Source of the DNA: Streptomyces sp. HNM0574
GTDB lineage: Bacteria > Actinomycetota > Actinomycetes > Streptomycetales > Streptomycetaceae
NCBI RefSeq assembly: GCF_012726235.1
Contig: NZ_JAASAH010000022.1
Span: 23,709-87,708 of the forward strand
Reading direction: 5' to 3'
DNA: 64,000 nt
Under the pieces are notes generated by a model. It was not told the DNA's origin, ran no database searches, and saw only the letters and a list, made by a program, of their open reading frames with translations. Position numbers and translations under genes: made by a program. Shown here piece after piece: positions 59,035-64,000 of this stretch. Numbering within the stretch: position 1 is the first letter of the stretch; every line of letters begins with the position of its first letter.

Positions 59035-60255
59035 ATGCCCGAAGCAGTGATCGTTTCTGCCGCCCGCACACCCATCGGACGCGCCTTCAAGGGCTCGCTG
59101 AAGGACATCCGGCCGGACGACCTGACCGCCGGCATCGTCCAGGCCGCACTGGACAAGGTCCCCGAGCTGGACCCGCGCCAGATCGACGACCTGATGCTGG
59201 GCTGCGGCCTCCCGGGCGGTGAGCAGGGCCACAACCTGGGCCGCGTCGTCGCCGTCCAGATGGGGATGGACCACCTCCCCGGCTGCACCGTCACCCGCTA
59301 CTGCTCCTCCTCGCTCCAGACCACGCGGATGGCGCTGCACGCGATCAAGGCGGGCGAGGGCGACGTCTTCATCTCGGCCGGCGTCGAGGCCGTCTCCCGC
59401 TCCGTGAAGGGCTCCTCCGACGGCATGCCGGAGACCCACAACCCGCTCTTCGCCGACGCCGAGGCCCGCACCGCGGCCCGCGCCGAGAAGGGCGGCGAGG
59501 GCTGGACCGACCCGCGCGAGAGCGGCCAGGTCCCGGACGTCTACATGGCCATGGGCCAGACCGCCGAGAACCTCGCCCGGCACAAGGGCGTCACCCGGCG
59601 CGAGATGGACGAGTTCGGCGTCCGCTCGCAGAACCTCGCCGAGAAGGCCATCGCCGACGGCTTCTGGCAGCGCGAGATCACCCCCGTCACCACCCCCGAC
59701 GGCACCGTCGTCTCGCAGGACGACGGGCCGCGCGCGGGCGTGACCGTGGAGGGCGTCGAGGGCCTGAAGCCGGTCTTCCGCCCCGACGGGCTGGTCACCG
59801 CGGGCAACTGCTGCCCGCTCAACGACGGTGCCGCCGCGCTCGTCGTCATGTCCGACACCAAGGCCCGCGAGCTCGGCCTGACCCCGCTGGCGCGGGTCGT
59901 CTCCACCGGCGTCTCCGGCCTCTCCCCCGAGATCATGGGCTACGGCCCGGTCGAGGCGAGCAAGCAGGCGCTGGCCCGCGCGGGCCTGGGCATCGGCGAC
60001 ATCGACCTGGTCGAGATCAACGAGGCCTTCGCCGCCCAGGTGATCCCCTCGTACCAGGACCTCGGCGTCGACCTGGACAAGCTCAACGTCAACGGCGGCG
60101 CCATCGCCGTCGGCCACCCCTTCGGCATGACCGGCGCCCGCATCACCACCACCCTGATCAACTCCCTCCAGTGGCACGACAAGCAGTTCGGCCTGGAGAC
60201 GATGTGCGTCGGCGGCGGCCAGGGCATGGCGATGGTCATCGAGCGCCTGAGCTGA
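59035..60255 (+). CDS. Acetyl-CoA C-acyltransferase (thiolase)
   Basis: 406-residue thiolase. Nucleophile Cys90 is in VTRYCSSSLQTTRMA, the catalytic His in AVGHPFGMTGARI, and the proton-donor Cys in ETMCVGGGQGMAMV. It either cleaves 3-ketoacyl-CoA in beta-oxidation or condenses acetyl-CoA; the SSSLQTT variation in the nucleophile loop does not settle which. ATG 59035 follows GGAG. A single gene, with CRISPR array 3 beginning 60 bases after its stop. Confidence 0.92.
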   Translation: MPEAVIVSAARTPIGRAFKGSLKDIRPDDLTAGIVQAALDKVPELDPRQIDDLMLGCGLPGGEQGHNLGRVVAVQMGMDHLPGCTVTRYCSSSLQTTRMALHAIKAGEGDVFISAGVEAVSRSVKGSSDGMPETHNPLFADAEARTAARAEKGGEGWTDPRESGQVPDVYMAMGQTAENLARHKGVTRREMDEFGVRSQNLAEKAIADGFWQREITPVTTPDGTVVSQDDGPRAGVTVEGVEGLKPVFRPDGLVTAGNCCPLNDGAAALVVMSDTKARELGLTPLARVVSTGVSGLSPEIMGYGPVEASKQALARAGLGIGDIDLVEINEAFAAQVIPSYQDLGVDLDKLNVNGGAIAVGHPFGMTGARITTTLINSLQWHDKQFGLETMCVGGGQGMAMVIERLS

Positions 60256-60313
60256 ACCGCAGCGGGGCCCGGCACCCCTTCCGTGCCGGGCCAACTCCGG
60301 GCGGGTGTGAGGT

Positions 60314-60369
60314 ACTTCGCCGGCTGGGCACGTATCGTCCGGGCCGAGTAGGCCCGCAGGCCACGAAGA
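60314..60369 (+). promoter_or_regulatory. Shortened CRISPR leader of array 3
   Basis: ACTTCGCCGG at 60314 and TATCGTCCG at 60333-60341 match the array 1 and 2 leaders, then GCAGGCCACGAAGACT runs straight into the repeat. Compared with the other leaders about 80-110 internal bases are missing. Confidence 0.65.
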
Positions 60370-60579
60370 CTGGTCCCCGGGCGTGCGGGGGTGGCCCCCC
60401 GGTGCCCTCGTAACTGCCCTCCTCCTCGGCGTGCTCCCCGCGCGTGCGGGGTTGTCCCCTTGACGCCCGAGGCCCAGGAAGTGCTGCACCGGTGCTCCCC
60501 GCGCGCGGGTGCCCCCCCAGCACACCCGCAAGCACCCCACGCAGGCCGTCCGCTCCCCGCACCCGCCGTACCCCTCACC
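60370..60579 (+). CRISPR. Degenerate type I-E-like CRISPR array 3
   Basis: Repeats at 60370-60398, 60431-60459 and from 60492 (three bases shorter), with two 32-base spacers, and a poorly conserved fourth repeat-like copy at 60551-60579. Same repeat family as arrays 1 and 2, 10 kb away. Confidence 0.78.
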
Positions 60580-60689
60580 CAAGATCCCCGCACCCCGGAA
60601 CGGGAGATCCGAAAACGAACCGGGCGAATTGTTGCCCAGCTCACTTTTCGTCTTCCGTGCGTGCCGGATGAAGGTTCCAGAACCCCTTC

Positions 60690-60730
60690 GAAGCGCCCCC
60701 GGGATGTGATATATCCCCTGGGGGCGCTTC
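60690..60730 (+). terminator. Strong intrinsic terminator after CRISPR array 3
   Basis: GAAGCGCCCCCGGGGAT-type stem closing with ATCCCCTGGGGGCGCTTC and followed by GTTTTG. It would end transcripts from the thiolase gene or the array. Confidence 0.8.
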
Positions 60731-60880
60731 GTTTTGCCTGTTCAGCGCGGTGGCGGTGGATACCTGCCAGGTTTCCACCTGTCCCTTTCGGCGCGTTTTG
60801 CACTACGGTCGAAAAGTCTTATCCGCGTAAAAACCCGAGGCAGGAATTCCAGGGGACCAGACGGAACCGGGAGCACGTCA

Positions 60881-61882
60881 GTGAGCGCAATACCCCTCGC
60901 AACCCTCAGCACCTTCGCGGCCCTCGTCGCCCTCGTACTGCTCGTCGTCGCCGTCGGCGCGAGCGTGCTCGGCCTCGCGGCGCTGCGCAGCGCGCGCGGC
61001 CTGCACCGCAAGGTCGACGCCCTCACCGCCGAGCTGAGCCGTACGACGGGCAGGGCCACGGTGCCCTCGGCACGCACGGGGACGGACGCGGACGGCATCC
61101 GCGCCGCCGTCACCGAGGCGCTCGCCGAGGAGCGGGAGCGTGAACTGGCCGAGGCCCGCGCCTTCTGGGCGGCACAGGAGTCCCGCGCCGACGAGGGCCC
61201 GACGCTGGAGGGCCACGGCACCGAGTACGAGGTCGCCCCCGGCGCCCACCTCGGCCCCACGGACCCCATCGGCCCCGACGACCTGGAGGCCGAGCTGCTG
61301 GACGCCCTGCTGGAGGGCGGCTACGACGGGTACGGCGACCAGCCGGCCCCGGACGGCGAGGTGTTCATACCGCGCCAGCCCGACGGCCCGTCCCGCGAGA
61401 ACCCCCGCCGCGAGCAGCACGACGGCCGCACCGCCGACGAGGCCGGCCCGGGCCAGGACGGCGGCGACGCCGAGCTGGCCGCAGCCCGCCGCCGGCACCC
61501 CTCGCACCCGGACTTCACGCTCGACGGCGAGCCCGTCGAGGACGGCCTCGCCGCGGCCCCGGCCGCCGCGCCCGCCGTCGCCGACCACGAGCGCACCATC
61601 GAGCGGCTCGGCGAACTCGCCGACCGCGGCACCCCGCTCACGGACGTACGCCAGGGCCCGCTCGGCACGCTGGACGTCTACCTCTTCGAGGACGGCACCA
61701 CCGTGTGCCTCTCCCCCGGCCACCCCGAGACGGCCGGACGGCTGTGCGAGGCGCTGCGCCGGGGCGACACCCCGCTGCTCGTCGGCGGCTCCGGCGTCTC
61801 CGGCGCGTACACGCTGACGTTCACCTACGGCGAGGGCGACATCGCCTACCTGCTCGCCGACCGCGTCATCGCCTCGGCCTGA
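60881..61882 (+). CDS. Membrane-anchored protein with C-terminal SseB-like domain
   Basis: 333 residues. One N-terminal transmembrane helix (FAALVALVLLVVAVGASVLG), a short coiled coil (LHRKVDALTAELSRTTG), an acidic disordered middle, and a C-terminal domain of about 110 residues (TIERLGELADRGTPLTDVRQ, then LGTLDVYLFEDGTTVCLSPG). Conserved in streptomycetes by recollection; function unknown, and the SseB resemblance is weak. The GTG at 60881 has GGGAG upstream. The preceding 150 bases are AT-richer and probably hold its promoter. Confidence 0.75.
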   Translation: MSAIPLATLSTFAALVALVLLVVAVGASVLGLAALRSARGLHRKVDALTAELSRTTGRATVPSARTGTDADGIRAAVTEALAEERERELAEARAFWAAQESRADEGPTLEGHGTEYEVAPGAHLGPTDPIGPDDLEAELLDALLEGGYDGYGDQPAPDGEVFIPRQPDGPSRENPRREQHDGRTADEAGPGQDGGDAELAAARRRHPSHPDFTLDGEPVEDGLAAAPAAAPAVADHERTIERLGELADRGTPLTDVRQGPLGTLDVYLFEDGTTVCLSPGHPETAGRLCEALRRGDTPLLVGGSGVSGAYTLTFTYGEGDIAYLLADRVIASA

Positions 61883-61912
61883 CGCCGGGGCGGGGCCGGC
61901 GGGGCGCCCGTC

Positions 61913-62236
61913 TCAGATCCGGGTCCCGGTGTGCCGTACCAGCCGTACGGCCTCGTCGAGCTCCTCGGACACGGCGGCCCCGCCGGACAGGCGCAGCGCC
62001 TCCGCCAGGTCGTTTCCGGCCACCGCGAGCTGGTCGCCCACGCAAAACACACCGGCTTCCGGCAGCTCGGCCGGCTGCCTCCCGGGGAACTCCGCCAGCT
62101 GCGCCCGCCGGGCCAACTCCCTGGCCAGCGCCAGTCCTTCGGCCGCGGCGCCGCGCTGGAGGGCGCTGTGCGGGAGGGAGCGCAGCCGGTCGGCGAGGCG
62201 TTCCACGGCGGCGTTCAGGGGTGTCGGATCAAGCAC
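61913..62236 (-). CDS. Conserved hypothetical protein
   Basis: 107 residues, mostly helical: LNAAVERLADRLRSLPHSAL, ALARELARRAQLAEFPGRQP, then ELPEAGVFCVGDQLAVAGND. No domain recognised. It starts at a GTG (62236) with AGG upstream. Converges with the SseB-like gene and diverges from the DUF4287-like gene. The coding frame fits the strand bias of its neighbours, so it is probably real. Confidence 0.65.
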   Translation of the reverse strand: MLDPTPLNAAVERLADRLRSLPHSALQRGAAAEGLALARELARRAQLAEFPGRQPAELPEAGVFCVGDQLAVAGNDLAEALRLSGGAAVSEELDEAVRLVRHTGTRI

Positions 62237-62334
62237 GGCGCAAGCCTATGCGCCCTCCGCGGACTGTTGCCAACGTGCGAACGCTCAGGCACCTTGGCGT
62301 GAAGGACACCACACTGCAGCGTCCGGAGGCGCCG

Positions 62335-62562
62335 ATGTCCCAGATCTTCTCCGACGAGACCCACCAGAACATGCTGGCCCGCATTCCCGCGTGCACCGGT
62401 CGTGAAGTCTCCGAATGGCTCCGCACCGTCGACGACGGCCCGGCCCTCTTCCGTTTCGAGGAAAAGGTGAGCTGGCTGCGCGGTGCGCACAATCTCGCGT
62501 ACGGACACGCGAAGGCGATCATTCACGAACACGACCTGCGGCGCGCGGCCCGCCACTTCTAG
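62335..62562 (+). CDS. DUF4287-like small protein
   Basis: 75 residues: MSQIFSDETHQNMLARIPAC, TGREVSEWLRTVDDG, then KVSWLRGAHNLAYGHAKAII ending in basic residues. The TG..x.EW.....K..WL...H.L.xGHAxA pattern is that of DUF4287. GGAGG is five bases before ATG 62335. Cytoplasmic, role unknown. Followed by a strong terminator. Confidence 0.8.
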   Translation: MSQIFSDETHQNMLARIPACTGREVSEWLRTVDDGPALFRFEEKVSWLRGAHNLAYGHAKAIIHEHDLRRAARHF

Positions 62563-62613
62563 GACTTCGCCCCCTTCTCTCCTCCGACCAGGACACGGGA
62601 GCCCTGACCGAAC

Positions 62614-62655
62614 AGCGGAAGGCCCGCGAGGCAATCGCCTCGCGGGCCTTCCGCT
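62614..62655. terminator. Bidirectional terminator
   Basis: Perfect AGCGGAAGGCCCGCGAGGC / GCCTCGCGGGCCTTCCGCT stem, followed by TGTGCTTTT, between converging genes. Confidence 0.9.
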
Positions 62656-62673
62656 GTGCTTTTCCGTCCGGCG

Positions 62674-63570
62674 TCAGTCGCCTTGCAGGATCGAGATCAG
62701 CCGCAGGAACTCCATGTAGATCCAGACCAGCGTCATCGTCAGGCCGAAGGCCGCCAGCCAGGACTCCTCGCGCGGCGCGCCGTAGGCGATGCCGTCCTCG
62801 ACCTGCTTGAAGTCCAGGGCGAGGAAGAGGGCGCCGAGCACGATGCCGATGATGCCGAACAGGATGCCGAGGCCACCGCTGCGGAAGCCGAGGCCGTCAC
62901 CGCCGCCGAACACCGCGAACAGCATGTTCACGGCCATGAGCAGCACGAAGCCGATCGCGGCGGCCATCACGAAGCGGTAGAAGCGCTGCGTGACGCGGAT
63001 GATCCGCGTGCGGTACATGATCAGGACGGCCGTGAAGACCGCCATGGTGCCGAGCACCGCCTGCATGGCGGCGCCGTTGGCGATCTTCTGGTCGATGAAG
63101 GCGCTGATGGCACCGAGGAAGAGCCCCTCGAAGGCCGCGTAGGCGAGGATCAGCGGCGGCGAGGCCTTGCGCTTGAAGGCCTGCACGAAGCCGAGCACCA
63201 TCGCGATCAGACCCGCACCGATCGCCAGCGGCAGCGAGAGCCCGCTGATCCAGGCGACGGCTGCGGCGACGACGACGAGACCGACGGTGATGCCCGTCCG
63301 GTTCACGACATCGTTGATCGTCATGCGGTCCGTCTGCCCCGGGGCGGCCGGGGGAGCGGCGAACGGCGCACCCGGCTGCGTCTGCTGCTGGGCGTAGGGG
63401 TTCGCCGCGGCGCCTGCCGCGGCGGGGTCGGCCGCGTAGGGGTTGCCCGCGGCGTAGGGGTTGCCGGCCGCGTACGGGTTACCTGCCGGCGCCTGCTGCG
63501 TGCCGGAGAAACCGGCAGCGCCGTCGCGGCTGAACCCCCGTCGCGAGAAGACCGGGTTGCTGCTCCTCAT
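62674..63570 (-). CDS. Bax inhibitor-1/YccA-family membrane protein
   Basis: 298 residues. The cytoplasmic N-terminus (about 75 residues) holds three GNPYAA units and Gln/Pro runs. Seven hydrophobic helices follow from NRTGITVGLVVVAAAVAWIS to FGLTMTLVWIYMEFLRLISI. This is the Actinobacteria group usually annotated Bax inhibitor-1/YccA, some members of which act as pH-sensitive calcium leak channels. ATG 63570 follows GGAGGAG. Probably monocistronic. Confidence 0.87.
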   Translation of the reverse strand: MRSSNPVFSRRGFSRDGAAGFSGTQQAPAGNPYAAGNPYAAGNPYAADPAAAGAAANPYAQQQTQPGAPFAAPPAAPGQTDRMTINDVVNRTGITVGLVVVAAAVAWISGLSLPLAIGAGLIAMVLGFVQAFKRKASPPLILAYAAFEGLFLGAISAFIDQKIANGAAMQAVLGTMAVFTAVLIMYRTRIIRVTQRFYRFVMAAAIGFVLLMAVNMLFAVFGGGDGLGFRSGGLGILFGIIGIVLGALFLALDFKQVEDGIAYGAPREESWLAAFGLTMTLVWIYMEFLRLISILQGD

Positions 63571-63756
63571 CTCACTCCTCCATGGCCGCACGGCACGGCC
63601 TTGCCGTACAGGGTAATGCGTTAGCAAAAACAGCACGCTAGTGCACGAGGAGGAACGAAGGAAAGTCGTTCCGTGTTCCCCGCCGCCTTCTCCTCCGCGT
63701 TCCGTACGCGGCTTTGACGGGGCGTTTGCGGAACGGCCCGGTGCGTGACGGGACCG

Positions 63757-63972
63757 CTAGGGGACTTCCCGCAGATAGAGGGCGCCGCAGGTGTGGCAGA
63801 AGGGTTCGCCCTCCGGGGTGCCCCACACCTCGGCCGTACGGGTCTCCGCGTCCGGGGAGAGCTCCCGGCCGCACATGGCGGTGGCCGTCTCGCGGCGCAC
63901 CATGTGCCAGATCTTCACAGGCGCGCCCGGCCCGGCGCCCTCCGCGTACTCGGCGCGCATCTCGTGCTCCAT
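63757..63972 (-). CDS. Small zinc-ribbon-like conserved protein
   Basis: 71 residues: VKIWHMVRRETATAMCGREL and EPFCHTCGALYLREVP. Single Cys in MCGR plus a CxxC near the end, with His in IWHM, could make one zinc site, as in many small streptomycete proteins. The ATG at 63972 was chosen over a GTG one codon upstream, for spacing to GGAG. Function unknown. Confidence 0.7.
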   Translation of the reverse strand: MEHEMRAEYAEGAGPGAPVKIWHMVRRETATAMCGRELSPDAETRTAEVWGTPEGEPFCHTCGALYLREVP

Positions 63973-64000
63973 CACCGCTCCTTCCGCAGCCGCCCCCGCC

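Noticed and set aside
49884..60880. cas genes near the CRISPR arrays
   Set aside because: All genes between and beside the arrays have other clear families; none resembles Cas1, Cas2, Cas3 or Cascade subunits.

Overview
The window is actinobacterial chromosome, almost certainly Streptomyces. It is GC-rich throughout, uses GTG and TTG starts freely, and has GGAGG-type ribosome sites. Gene content and order also fit: a LytR-CpsA-Psr (LCP) cluster, then purK/purE, a SigB/SigF-family sigma operon, then hutU-hutF-hutI. From memory this resembles the S. coelicolor SCO3030-SCO3090 region; I could not check that here.

Layout. 1-709 holds a partial DNA-3-methyladenine glycosylase. 783-17066 is an envelope-polymer block: an NDP-sugar pyrophosphorylase, a secreted PGRP amidase, a TIGR03089 protein, four LCP ligases, a family 2 glycosyltransferase and a UDP-glucose dehydrogenase, with a hotdog thioesterase, a VOC protein and a CGNR regulator between them. 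17280-27307 holds acyl-CoA dehydrogenase, a secreted hydrolase, a POT peptide transporter, a two-component pair, a GtrA protein, purK-purE and a membrane-dipeptidase-type enzyme. 27381-31831 is a four-gene surface module with two paralogous sortase substrates (LAETG and LPETG) around two membrane-anchored proteins, and a decayed TnpB fragment lies inside it. 32260-34704 is an anti-sigma / anti-anti-sigma / sigma set. 35197-36918 is an amino acid permease.

36992-42780 is an accessory island and the most interesting part. It holds two ribosomal-peptide (RiPP) modules, each with a protein-isoaspartate-methyltransferase-like enzyme. One is a 31-residue peptide with a stand-alone methyltransferase, an imiditide-like arrangement. 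The other is an 87-residue ATP-grasp target peptide, an ATP-grasp ligase and a second methyltransferase, a graspetide-plus-aspartimide arrangement. An XRE-TPR regulator and three tiny overlapping genes lie between them.

42855-48369 is a histidine-utilisation operon (hutU, an M20 amidohydrolase, hutF, hutI) with a recognisable promoter and palindrome. 48552-49883 is a DAP-decarboxylase-like enzyme. 49942-50760 holds two leader-bearing type I-E-like CRISPR arrays and 60314-60579 a third; all are degenerate and no cas genes are present. The rest is core and accessory metabolism: a MarR regulator, a flavin-type oxidoreductase, an APC permease, a VOC protein, a TIGR03086 protein, an RpiR regulator, cystathionine beta-synthase, an SGNH esterase, thiolase, a membrane-anchored SseB-like protein, small conserved proteins and a Bax-inhibitor-1 family protein.

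A dispersed intergenic repeat, with a core reading GCGCGGGGAACTGCGC and a longer form of about 140 bp, sits mostly between convergent genes (about 9.2, 15.4, 22.2, 32.0 and 54.6 kb). Gene boundaries rest on reading frame, ribosome sites and operon overlaps read by eye. Functional names rest on motif recognition, not on database searches.
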